From assembly GCA_016793685.1 (NCBI GenBank), contig JAEULX010000040.1, positions 1 to 5,922 of the forward strand: a stretch of 5,922 nucleotides of DNA, read 5' to 3'. This DNA is from Bradyrhizobiaceae bacterium. Lineage in GTDB: Bacteria; Pseudomonadota; Alphaproteobacteria; Rhizobiales; Xanthobacteraceae. Below the pieces are notes generated by a model. It did not search any database and was not told where the DNA came from. It saw nothing but the letters and a program-made list of their open reading frames with translations. Both the position numbers and the translations under genes were made by a program. Below are positions 1 through 5,922 of the stretch, in pieces; the first letter of the stretch is position 1, and every line of letters begins with the position of its first letter.

Positions 1-621
1 GAGCTCGAGCCCGACGTCGCGCTCCCGCCCATGCGGCTCGGCGAACACGTGGTCGCCGACTACCGCCACCTCCATCTGTCACTGAAGGCGCATCCGGCGT
101 CGTTCCTGCGCAACGACCTCGAGCGCCGCGGCATTCTGCGCAACGAACGCCTCGCAACCATCCCCTCCGGCCGGCGCGTGAGCGTCGCCGGCATCGTGCT
201 GGTGCGCCAGCGGCCGGGCACCGCCAAGGGCGTCATCTTCATGACGCTGGAGGACGAAACCGGCGTCGCCAATGCGATCGTGTGGCCGCAGGTGTTCGAG
301 GCCTTTCGCCCGACCGTGCTCGGCGCTCGACTCGTCGGCGTCAGCGGCCGGCTGCAGAACGAATCCGGCGTCATCCATGTCGTCGCCGAGCGGCTCGACG
401 ACCTCACGCCGCTGCTGCGGCGGCTGGCGGCCGACGCCGGATGCATCGATGCGCTCGCCCGCTGCGACGAGTTCAAGCGCCCGATCCCGGAAAACCGCAC
501 GCCGCTGCGCGCCGGCAGTTCGCTCACAGCGCTTCTGCGCGAGGAGCCGCAACTCGCGGACGAGTTGGCGACCGCGGCCAAAGTTCGCGCCGCTCTGCCC
601 AAGGGCCGCGATTTTCGTTAG
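1..621 (+). CDS. dnaE2: Error-prone DNA polymerase DnaE2 (ImuC), C-terminal part
   Basis: The frame is open from base 1 and ends at TAG 619-621, leaving the last 206 residues of a protein that is usually about 1,000-1,150 residues long. DnaE2 is the alternative C-family polymerase alpha subunit used with ImuA and ImuB for translesion synthesis and SOS mutagenesis. Visible here is the conserved segment around ADYRHLHLSLKAHPASFLR (about residues 19-37), typical of the region before the C-terminal OB fold. The OB fold itself follows at about residues 55-135 (VSVAGIVLVRQRPGTAKGV, then FMTLEDETG and AIVWPQVFE). The short tail ending LPKGRDFR is also typical of DnaE2 and differs from replicative DnaE1. 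The catalytic palm and PHP domains lie outside the window, so activity cannot be judged. An internal ATG at 31 is not the start. imuA and imuB, its usual partners, would be upstream; none follows it. Confidence 0.93.
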   Translation, partial: ELEPDVALPPMRLGEHVVADYRHLHLSLKAHPASFLRNDLERRGILRNERLATIPSGRRVSVAGIVLVRQRPGTAKGVIFMTLEDETGVANAIVWPQVFEAFRPTVLGARLVGVSGRLQNESGVIHVVAERLDDLTPLLRRLAADAGCIDALARCDEFKRPIPENRTPLRAGSSLTALLREEPQLADELATAAKVRAALPKGRDFR

Positions 622-769
622 TGCACAATGAATTGACGTGGAACGGCGGGCGCGAAAGCCGCGGTCCAATCGCCGTCCCGACATGGCCCTTGCGGCCGGC
701 GCGCGCTCCGGTCAAGATGCGCGAAGACAACGAAATAGAACAACTATGAGGAAACGTTCCAAATCCCCC

Positions 770-776
770 AAGGAGG
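770..776 (+). promoter_or_regulatory. Strong ribosome binding site fixing a GTG start
   Basis: AAGGAGG lies seven bases before GTG 784 and is a near-perfect Shine-Dalgarno sequence. It decides the start of the binding-protein gene: the frame has no ATG between the in-frame TAG at 736-738 and the signal peptide, and the next in-frame ATG is deep in the mature protein. The ATG at 792 is in another frame. Confidence 0.8.
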
Positions 777-783
777 ATCGATT

Positions 784-1956
784 GTGATTCCATGTTCTTT
801 TTTTCCCGCCAAGCGGGTCGCTGCCGTTGCCGTCGTACTCGCTGTGCTCGGCGCGCCGAGCATCGCGCTCGCGCAGATCAAAATCGGCTCCTCGCTGTCG
901 GTGACCGGACCTGCCTCCTTCCTCGGCGACCCCGAGAAGAAGACGCTCGAGATGTATGTCGACGAGATCAACAAGAAGGGCGGCATCGACGGGCAGAAGG
1001 TCGAACTCATCGTCTATGACGACGGCGGCAATCCCAACGCGGCGCGCACCTTCGCCACCCGCCTGGTCGAAGAGGACAAGGTCGCGGCCGTGGTCGGCGG
1101 CACCACCACCGGCACCACCATGGCGATGATCCCGGTGTTCGAAGAAGCGCAGATCCCGTTCATTTCGCTCGCCGGCGGCATCCCGATCATCGAGCCGGTG
1201 AAGAAGTGGGTGTTCAAGACGGCGCAGACGGACAAGATGGCGTGCGAGAAAATCTTCGCCGACCTCAAGAAGCGCAATCTCACGACCATCGCGCTCATTT
1301 CCGGCACCGAGGCCTTCGGCAAGTCGATGCGCGACCAGTGCGTGAAGATCGCCGCGGCATCCGGCATCACCATCGCCCATGAAGAAACCTATGGACCGGG
1401 CGATACCGACGTGACGCCGCAACTCACCAACATCAAGGGCAAGGCGGGCGTGCAGGCGGTGGTGAACACCGGGTTCGGCCAGGGCCCGGCGATCGTCACG
1501 CGCAACTATCGCCAGCTCGCAATTCCGCTGCCGCTCTATCAGAGCCACGGCGTTGCTTCGAAGCAGTACATCCAGCTCGCCGCCGATTCTGCCGACGGCG
1601 TGCGGCTGCCGGCGCCGGCGCTCCTGGTCGCGGACAAACTTCCCGACGGCGATCCGCAGAAGCCGGTCGTCACCAGCTACGCCAAGACCTATCAGGACAA
1701 CACCAAGCAGGAAGTCTCGGCCTTCGGCGGCTACGCCTATGACGGCCTGATGATCCTGGTTGAAGCGGCAAAGCGCGCGAAGAGCGCCGATCCGGCAAAA
1801 TTGCGGGATGAGATCGAGAAGACGAAGGGGTTCATGGGGACCGGCGGCGTCGTCAACATGTCGCCCACCGATCATATGGGCCTCGGTCAGGCGGCTTTCC
1901 GCATGCTCGACATCAAGAACGGCGACTGGGTGCTCGTTCCGGAATCGGGCTCATAA
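784..1956 (+). CDS. Periplasmic substrate-binding protein of a Liv/HAAT-type ABC importer
   Basis: A 390-residue type I periplasmic binding protein (LivJ/LivK-like, Peripla_BP_6 class) that captures the ligand and delivers it to the LivHM channel. Residues 1-30 form a signal peptide: KR at 10-11, a hydrophobic stretch from 12, and ALA before Gln31 as the likely signal peptidase I site. There is no lipobox. The mature protein opens with IKIGSSLSVTGPAS, the standard first strand and loop of the family. The segments GGTTTGTTM (105-113) and SLAGG (128-132) sit where relatives line the ligand cleft. YQSHGVASKQYI and the late NMSPTDHMG motif resemble Rhodopseudomonas-type binding proteins for aromatic acids, as I recall them, so the ligand may not be an amino acid. 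Cys154 and Cys186 are the only mature cysteines I noticed; a disulfide is possible but unproven. The start is GTG with a strong ribosome site. It is the first gene of the cluster and is separated from the permeases by a gap with hairpins, consistent with higher expression of the binding protein. Confidence 0.93.
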   Translation: MIPCSFFPAKRVAAVAVVLAVLGAPSIALAQIKIGSSLSVTGPASFLGDPEKKTLEMYVDEINKKGGIDGQKVELIVYDDGGNPNAARTFATRLVEEDKVAAVVGGTTTGTTMAMIPVFEEAQIPFISLAGGIPIIEPVKKWVFKTAQTDKMACEKIFADLKKRNLTTIALISGTEAFGKSMRDQCVKIAAASGITIAHEETYGPGDTDVTPQLTNIKGKAGVQAVVNTGFGQGPAIVTRNYRQLAIPLPLYQSHGVASKQYIQLAADSADGVRLPAPALLVADKLPDGDPQKPVVTSYAKTYQDNTKQEVSAFGGYAYDGLMILVEAAKRAKSADPAKLRDEIEKTKGFMGTGGVVNMSPTDHMGLGQAAFRMLDIKNGDWVLVPESGS

Positions 1957-1959
1957 GAT

Positions 1960-2007
1960 CCGCTGCGGGTTCCGTGCTTCGAACCGGGACCCGTTTTGTC
2001 GCAGCGG
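1960..2007 (+). promoter_or_regulatory. Intercistronic stem-loop (alternative to the terminator hairpin)
   Basis: CCGCTGCG at 1960-1967 is a perfect inverted match to CGCAGCGG at 2000-2007. Inside it GGTTC (1968-1972) pairs with GAACC (1981-1985), giving a nested stem. The first arm begins three bases after the stop codon of the binding-protein gene. The second arm is shared with the terminator-like hairpin downstream, so the two structures exclude each other. The pairing is seen directly in the sequence; any regulatory role (RNA stabilisation or antitermination) is inference. Confidence 0.45.
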
Positions 2008-2044
2008 CTCGCCTGATTTGCCGGCCGCTGCGGCGTTGTTTCTT
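1997..2044 (+). terminator. Terminator-like hairpin between the binding-protein and permease genes
   Basis: GTCGCAGCGGC (1998-2008) pairs with GCCGCTGCGGC (2024-2034) in an 11-bp, GC-rich stem with one G-U pair and a 15-base loop. It is followed by GTTGTTTCTT (2035-2044), seven T in ten bases. This fits an imperfect Rho-independent terminator about 40 bases after the binding-protein stop. Since livHMGF must also be transcribed and no clear promoter is visible in the gap, partial readthrough is the likely role. That would give more binding protein than membrane complex, a common arrangement for ABC importers. Confidence 0.5.
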
Positions 2045-2138
2045 GGAATCTGAAATCGGCATCGCAGGTGCGATCGGGGCGCTCTTTCAGTCCCGTTTCG
2101 CCCGCGACGAGCTTCGATCAAAGCGGTGCGGATAGGCC

Positions 2139-3011
2139 ATGGCCGAACTCCTGCAATTCGCCTTTTCCGGACTTACCGTCGGCGCCGTCTACGCGCTGGT
2201 CGCGCTCGGCTTCACGCTGATCTACAACGCCTCCGACGTCATCAATTTCGCCCAGGGCGAGTTCGTCATGCTGGGCGGGCTCGTCACCGTGTTTTTGCTC
2301 GCGGCCGGCTTGCCGCTGCCAGTCGCTGCGCTGCTCGCGGTCGTGGCGTCGACGCTCGTCGGCCTTGCGCTCTATCGCTTCGCGATCGAGCCTGCTCGTG
2401 GCGCCAATGCCGTCACCCTGATCATGATCACGATCGGTGCTTCGATCTTTCTCCGCGGCGCCGCGCAGGTGATCTTCGACAAGCGCTACCACAGCCTCCC
2501 GCCCCTGTTCGGCGATACGCCGATCCGGTTCGGCGGCGCGGCGATCCTGCCGCAAAGCCTCGTGGTGCTTGCCGGCGCGCTGGTGATCGTCGTCCTGCTG
2601 TGGGCCTTCGTCGATCGCACGCTGTTCGGCAAAGCCGTGCTGGCGACGGCGGCCAACAAGCTTGCCGCCCGCCTGGTCGGCATCGATACGCGGCTCACGG
2701 TGGGCTTTTCGTTTGCGATTTCGGCCGCGATCGGCGCGATCGCCGGAATCCTCGTCACGCCGATCACGCTGACGAGTTACAACATCGGCACGCTGCTGGC
2801 GTTGAAAGGGTTCGCCGCGGCGATGCTCGGCGGCATCGGCAGCGCGGTCGGCGCCGTGCTCGGCGGCCTGTTGCTGGGGCTCCTGGAGGCGCTGTCGGCC
2901 GGCTATCTCTCTTCGGAATTCAAGGATGCAGTCGCCTTCATCGTCATACTGGCGGTCCTGTTCGTGCGTCCGCAGGGCCTGCTCGGTCGCGCCAGGGTGG
3001 AGAGGGTATGA
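2139..3011 (+). CDS. livH: LivH-type inner-membrane permease of ABC importer
   Basis: A 290-residue, very hydrophobic integral membrane protein, close to the usual length for LivH. It forms half of the channel with LivM. The N-terminal signature GLTVGAVYALVALGFTLIY (11-29) is followed by NFAQGEFVMLGG (36-47), both hallmarks of the family. The cytoplasmic coupling loop that contacts the ATPases is FGKAVLATAANKLAARLVGI (163-182). KGFAAAMLGGIGS (223-235) and the C-terminal RPQGLLGR are also conserved. About eight membrane segments can be seen. ATG 2139 is the earliest possible start, since an in-frame TAG lies at 2133-2135. Its ribosome site is weak (AGCGG or GATAGG only), unlike those of its neighbours. 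The stop overlaps the livM start as ATGA. The symbol follows the family; the substrate is unknown. Confidence 0.93.
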   Translation: MAELLQFAFSGLTVGAVYALVALGFTLIYNASDVINFAQGEFVMLGGLVTVFLLAAGLPLPVAALLAVVASTLVGLALYRFAIEPARGANAVTLIMITIGASIFLRGAAQVIFDKRYHSLPPLFGDTPIRFGGAAILPQSLVVLAGALVIVVLLWAFVDRTLFGKAVLATAANKLAARLVGIDTRLTVGFSFAISAAIGAIAGILVTPITLTSYNIGTLLALKGFAAAMLGGIGSAVGAVLGGLLLGLLEALSAGYLSSEFKDAVAFIVILAVLFVRPQGLLGRARVERV

Positions 3012-4024
3012 GCGTGCGCTCGCTCGATGAACGCCCCGCGGCGCAGGAACAGCCTTTGAGCAAGGCGCGATCGACCTTCGTCGGCAGCCTTGGGCGGCAC
3101 CGGCTGATGCCGGTGCTGCTGCTGGCCGTGCTCGTCGCCTTAGCGCCTCTGCTGTTTCCTTCCGGCTTCTACTATCGCATCTTCGCGCTGGTCTACATTT
3201 TCGCGCTCGCCGCGGTCGGCCTCAATCTCCTGATGGGGTATGCCGGGCAGGTGAGCCTCGGCCATGCCGGGTTCATGGGAATAGGCGCTTACGCGGCAGC
3301 GATCGGGCCTGCCCATTTCGGCCTGCCCGGCTGGTTGTCGCTGATAATCGGAGCCGTGCTCTCGGCGCTCATCGCCTTCCTGGTCGGGCGCCCGATCCTG
3401 CGGCTGAAAGGCCATTATCTTGCGGTGGCGACGCTCGGCTTCGGGCTGCTGCTTGCGATCGTCTTCACCAGCGAGGCGGAATGGACCGGCGGTCCCGACG
3501 GGATGAGCGTGAGCCGGCTGGTGCTGTTCGGATGGTCGGTGCGCGGCTCGGAGACCTGGTACTGGGTATCCGCGGTGCTTTTCCTCGCCGGCGCGGCGAT
3601 CGCCTATAATCTGATCGAGAGTCCGGCCGGCCGGGCGATGCGCGCCATCCATGACAGCGAAACCGCGGCAGGCGTGCTCGGCGTCGATGTCTCGCGGACC
3701 AAGCTCCTCGTCTTCGTCATCTCGTCGGTCTATGCCTCGATTGCGGGGTCGAGCCTCGCCTTTTTCAACGGCCTGGTTACGCCCGATGTCGCCGGCTTCC
3801 TGCGCTCGATCGAACTCGTCGCCATGGTCGTGCTCGGCGGCATGGGCTCCGTCGTCGGCTCGCTGGTCGGCGCCGCGGTGCTGGTGCTGCTGCCGCAGGC
3901 GCTGACCTTCCTCCACGACTACGAGCACATGGTGCTCGGCCTCATCATCATGGGCGTGATGATTTTCCTGCGCGACGGGATCGTTCCCAGCATCGCGGCG
4001 GCATTCAGGGGACGGCGCGGATGA
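3008..4024 (+). CDS. livM: LivM-type inner-membrane permease of ABC importer
   Basis: A 338-residue membrane protein, the second channel subunit. About 30 polar residues precede the first membrane segment (around MPVLLLAVLVALAPLLF). GLNLLMGYAGQVSLGHAGF (71-89), continuing to GAY at 95, is the LivM signature. The coupling loop GRAMRAIHDSETAAGVLGVD (208-227) is the EAA-like region that docks on the ATPases. GGMGSVVGSLVGAAVLVLLP near the C-terminus is also typical. The start is ATG 3008, overlapping the livH stop by four bases (ATGA) and preceded by GGAGAGG at 2999-3005. The same frame stays open upstream to 2126, but that extension is an out-of-frame reading of livH with arginine-rich, non-family sequence, so a 632-residue product is an artefact. 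The stop overlaps livG as ATGA. Confidence 0.93.
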   Translation: MSVRSLDERPAAQEQPLSKARSTFVGSLGRHRLMPVLLLAVLVALAPLLFPSGFYYRIFALVYIFALAAVGLNLLMGYAGQVSLGHAGFMGIGAYAAAIGPAHFGLPGWLSLIIGAVLSALIAFLVGRPILRLKGHYLAVATLGFGLLLAIVFTSEAEWTGGPDGMSVSRLVLFGWSVRGSETWYWVSAVLFLAGAAIAYNLIESPAGRAMRAIHDSETAAGVLGVDVSRTKLLVFVISSVYASIAGSSLAFFNGLVTPDVAGFLRSIELVAMVVLGGMGSVVGSLVGAAVLVLLPQALTFLHDYEHMVLGLIIMGVMIFLRDGIVPSIAAAFRGRRG

Positions 4025-4809
4025 CTATTCTCGCGACCGAAGGACTGTCACTGAGCTTCGGCGGCGTGCGCGCGGTCGACGGCGTGAGCCTTTCGGTGCC
4101 GGAAAATTTTGTGTTCTCGATCATCGGGCCCAACGGCGCGGGCAAGACCACGCTGTTCAACCTCATCTCCGGCGTCTACGCGCCGGATGATGGCAGTGTG
4201 CGGCTCGCCGGCGCGGACGTGACCGGCCTCAAGCCCGACCGGCTCGCCCGCTGCGGCCTGTCGCGCACTTTTCAGAACCTGCAGATCTTCTTTCGCATGA
4301 GCGCGATCGAGAATGTCATGGTCGGCCGCCACCGCCATGAGCGCACCGGCGTTTTCGCCGATCTCCTGCATCTGCCGGCGGTGGGGCGGCAGAATCGCGA
4401 GACCCGCGCCCAGGCGGAAGCGGCGCTCGACCGCGTCGGGCTCGCCGGCCTTGCCGGACAATCCGCCGGCAGTCTTGCGTATGGCGATCTCAAGCGCCTG
4501 GAGATCGCCCGCGCGCTCGCGAGCGAGCCGAAGGTGCTGCTGCTCGACGAGCCGGCGGCGGGCTGCAATCCGGTCGAGACCGCGGCGCTCGAAGGCGTGA
4601 TCCGCGGCATTGCCGCGGGCGGCGTGACGGTCGTGCTGGTCGAGCACGACATGCGCCTGGTGATGAACGTATCCGACCGCATCCACGTGCTCGCCAACGG
4701 CGCGACGCTGGCCGAAGGCACGGGCGCCGAGGTGCGCAGCAATCCGGCGGTGATCGAAGCCTATCTCGGGGTTCATGGCGCGCGGGAGGCGGCGCATGCT
4801 GCGCATTGA
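4021..4809 (+). CDS. livG: LivG-type ABC transporter ATP-binding protein
   Basis: A 262-residue cytoplasmic ATPase that hydrolyses ATP to drive import through LivHM, as a heterodimer with LivF. Visible motifs: Walker A GPNGAGKTT (36-44), Q-loop SRTFQN with Gln85, signature LAYGD (152-156) followed by LKRLEIARAL, Walker B LLLDEP (173-178), and H-loop VEHDM with His209. The LAYG form of the signature, with Ala in place of Ser, is normal for LivG proteins, as is the insert between the Q-loop and the signature. AAGCNP carries Cys182 where most family members I recall have Met, a minor change. ATG 4021 overlaps the livM stop as ATGA, and AGGGGA at 4007-4012 is a well-placed ribosome site. The 3' end overlaps livF by 14 bases. 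Confidence 0.95.
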   Translation: MTILATEGLSLSFGGVRAVDGVSLSVPENFVFSIIGPNGAGKTTLFNLISGVYAPDDGSVRLAGADVTGLKPDRLARCGLSRTFQNLQIFFRMSAIENVMVGRHRHERTGVFADLLHLPAVGRQNRETRAQAEAALDRVGLAGLAGQSAGSLAYGDLKRLEIARALASEPKVLLLDEPAAGCNPVETAALEGVIRGIAAGGVTVVLVEHDMRLVMNVSDRIHVLANGATLAEGTGAEVRSNPAVIEAYLGVHGAREAAHAAH

Positions 4810-5497
4810 GAACCTGCACAGCGGCTACGGCCGCATCGAGGCGCTGCACGACGTGTCGCTCGACGTGAGCGCCGGTGAAGTGGTGGCGCTGCTCGGCGCC
4901 AATGGCGCCGGCAAGACGACGCTGCTGCGCGCGATTTCCGGCGTGCAGCCGGTGACGTCCGGCCAAATCCGTTTCGAGGACCGCCGCATCGAGCGCATGC
5001 CGGCGCATCGCCGGGTGCTGCTCGGCATCGCCCAGGTGCCGGAGGGTCGGCAGTTGTTCGCCCCGCTCTCGGTCGAGGACAATCTGAAGCTTGGCGCGTG
5101 GACGCGGCGTGCGAGCGATCTGACGGCGGACATCGCCGGCATTTTCGCCATGTTTCCCATTCTCTCCGAGATGCGCCATACCGCTGCGGGCGCGCTTTCG
5201 GGCGGCCAGCAGCAGATGCTGGCGATCGGCCGCGCGCTGATGTCGAAGCCGAAGCTGGTGCTGCTCGACGAGCCTTCGATGGGGCTTGCGCCGATTCTGG
5301 TCGATCAGATTTTCAACATCGTCGCCCAATTGAAGCGCAGCGGCCAGACGATTCTCCTGGTCGAACAGAATGCGCGGGCGGCGCTCGCGATCGCCGATCG
5401 CGGCTACGTCATCGAGACTGGACGCATCACGGTCGGCGGCGACGCCGCCACGCTGCTCGCCGATCCGCGGGTGCAGAGCGGCTATCTCGGCGTTTGA
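4796..5497 (+). CDS. livF: LivF-type ABC transporter ATP-binding protein
   Basis: A 233-residue cytoplasmic ATPase, partner of LivG and close to the roughly 237 residues of E. coli LivF. Motifs: GYG near the N-terminus, Walker A GANGAGKT (34-41), the family-specific VPEGR (81-85) in place of a normal Q-loop, signature LSGGQ (134-138), and Walker B LVLLDEP (154-160). VEQN puts Gln191 where most ABC ATPases have the switch His; this is usual for LivF and not a defect. It ends GYLGV, also typical. I chose ATG 4796 over the in-frame ATG 4775 because GGGAGG at 4784-4789 is ideally placed for it and because MLRIENLHSGYG is the usual family N-terminus. The longer form adds only MARGRRR. The start lies inside livG, so translation is probably coupled. 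Confidence 0.95.
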   Translation: MLRIENLHSGYGRIEALHDVSLDVSAGEVVALLGANGAGKTTLLRAISGVQPVTSGQIRFEDRRIERMPAHRRVLLGIAQVPEGRQLFAPLSVEDNLKLGAWTRRASDLTADIAGIFAMFPILSEMRHTAAGALSGGQQQMLAIGRALMSKPKLVLLDEPSMGLAPILVDQIFNIVAQLKRSGQTILLVEQNARAALAIADRGYVIETGRITVGGDAATLLADPRVQSGYLGV

Positions 5498-5664
5498 GCA
5501 GGATATATGAATACGAATGAACGGCCGGCGCGGCAAATTTCGCTTGCAACACATCAACGACGAGGTTGTCGCGTTCATGCGATGGATCGCGGGCGGCCGA
5601 GCGGCGAAGACTTCATAAGATGGCTGCAAGACCGGGGACGCCCGGCGGCATCGGAGGAAACGAC
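5498..5664 (+). other. Gap between livF and thioesterase with two weak short open frames
   Basis: No confident gene is seen. One frame, 5507-5668, would give 53 residues (begins MNTNERPARQ) and its TGA overlaps the thioesterase ATG as ATGA, but only about half its codons end in G or C, far below its neighbours. A second, 5517-5618, would give 33 residues (begins MNGRRGKFRL) with more coding-like third positions, about three quarters G or C. AGGA at 5500-5503 is too near the first start and somewhat far from the second. Neither is recognised. A small hairpin, CCGGG 5632-5636 with CCCGG 5641-5645, sits just before the thioesterase ribosome site and has no T-tract. No clear terminator or promoter was found. 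Confidence 0.4.
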
Positions 5665-5922
5665 ATGAAGGCGAGCCTGCGCCCCGGCCTGTCGCGCACC
5701 AATCGCTTCGTCATTGACGCCGCCAGAACGATCAGCTTCATGGGAGAGGAAGGTCGGGTCTATGCGACGCCATGGTTCATTCGCGACATCGAGCATACCT
5801 GCCGCGATCTGATCCTCGAGCATGTCGACCCCGGCGAGGACTCGGTCGGCATCGAGGTCGCGATCCAGCACACCGCGGCGACCCCTCCCGGCATGACGGT
5901 CGAGATCACGGCGACGGTGACG
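5665..5922 (+). CDS. FlK-like hotdog-fold acyl-CoA thioesterase, N-terminal part
   Basis: The first 86 residues of a gene that runs off the window; relatives are about 130-140 residues long. It resembles the FlK family (fluoroacetyl-CoA thioesterase of Streptomyces cattleya) and the many uncharacterised bacterial thioesterase family proteins related to it. HTAATPPG (69-76) is identical to FlK around its catalytic His76. YATPWFIRDIE (33-43) aligns so that Thr35 and Glu43 match FlK Thr42 and Glu50, with the same eight-residue spacing. The whole Thr/Glu/His set is therefore kept. The stretch between Thr22 and Thr35 is seven residues shorter than in FlK and lacks the Phe-containing lid that FlK uses for fluoroacetyl-CoA, so a different acyl-CoA substrate is likely. 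GGAGGAAA at 5653-5660 supports ATG 5665. It follows the importer on the same strand 167 bases after livF, so it may be part of the same operon, but this is not shown. Confidence 0.82.
   Translation, partial: MKASLRPGLSRTNRFVIDAARTISFMGEEGRVYATPWFIRDIEHTCRDLILEHVDPGEDSVGIEVAIQHTAATPPGMTVEITATVT

Noticed and set aside
633..661. TTGACG at 633-638 as a -35 box for the importer operon; also TTGCGG 690-695 with CAAGAT 713-718.
   Set aside because: The first has no AT-rich -10 at 16-18 bases; the second matches only three of six -10 bases. A promoter must be somewhere upstream but cannot be placed.
712..1875. Minus-strand open frame of 387 codons over the binding-protein gene.
   Set aside because: Composition rich in Arg, Asp, His and Gly with no family motif; it mirrors the clear + strand gene in a GC-rich genome.
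2126..3007. Long open frame across livH, in frame with livM, suggesting a 632-residue fused protein.
   Set aside because: The first 294 codons are an arginine- and alanine-rich out-of-frame reading of livH. livH itself has strong family motifs, and livM has its own ATG and ribosome site at 3008.
3140..3928. Minus-strand open frame of 262 codons over livM.
   Set aside because: Highly charged Arg/Glu/His/Asp-rich product that mirrors the hydrophobic codons of livM; not a plausible protein.
5524..5540. GCCG-GCG-CGGC hairpin followed by AAATTT as a terminator after livF.
   Set aside because: The stem has only four pairs and there is no real T-run; too weak to call.
4490..5629. Minus-strand open frame of 379 codons over livG and livF.
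   Set aside because: Shadow of two well-supported ATPase genes, with low-complexity Arg/Pro/Ala sequence and no recognisable domain.
5575..5871. Minus-strand open frame of 98 codons over the thioesterase start.
   Set aside because: Overlaps a + strand gene with conserved catalytic motifs and a good ribosome site; no motif in the minus product.

Overview
The window reads as GC-rich alphaproteobacterial chromosome, probably Hyphomicrobiales (Bradyrhizobium/Rhodopseudomonas-like). This is judged from base composition, the presence of a DnaE2-type polymerase, and a substrate-binding protein resembling those of Rhodopseudomonas. All convincing genes lie on the + strand. Most minus-strand open frames are GC-rich shadows of these genes.

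Layout. Positions 1-621 hold the C-terminal end of dnaE2, the error-prone SOS polymerase. A 162-bp gap leads to a complete five-gene ABC importer of the hydrophobic/branched-chain amino-acid (HAAT, Liv-type) family. Its order is periplasmic binding protein (784-1956), LivH permease (2139-3011), LivM permease (3008-4024), LivG ATPase (4021-4809) and LivF ATPase (4796-5497). The last four genes overlap end to end and look translationally coupled. The binding-protein gene is set apart by a 182-bp gap. That gap carries a terminator-like hairpin and an upstream sequence that can pair with the same arm, so two exclusive hairpins are possible. After livF, a 167-bp gap with only weak short open frames leads to the start of a hotdog-fold thioesterase related to fluoroacetyl-CoA thioesterase FlK (5665 to the window end). 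It keeps the Thr/Glu/His catalytic residues but has a shortened lid segment.

How the genes work together. The binding protein captures a small ligand in the periplasm, LivH and LivM form the membrane channel, and LivG and LivF power import. The ligand cannot be read from the sequence. The binding protein's resemblance to aromatic-acid-binding relatives, plus the neighbouring acyl-CoA thioesterase-like gene, make a carboxylic or aromatic acid a reasonable alternative to an amino acid. The dnaE2 gene is an unrelated neighbour. I see no mobile element, CRISPR array or RNA gene. The most interesting non-coding structure is the possible attenuator between the binding-protein and permease genes.
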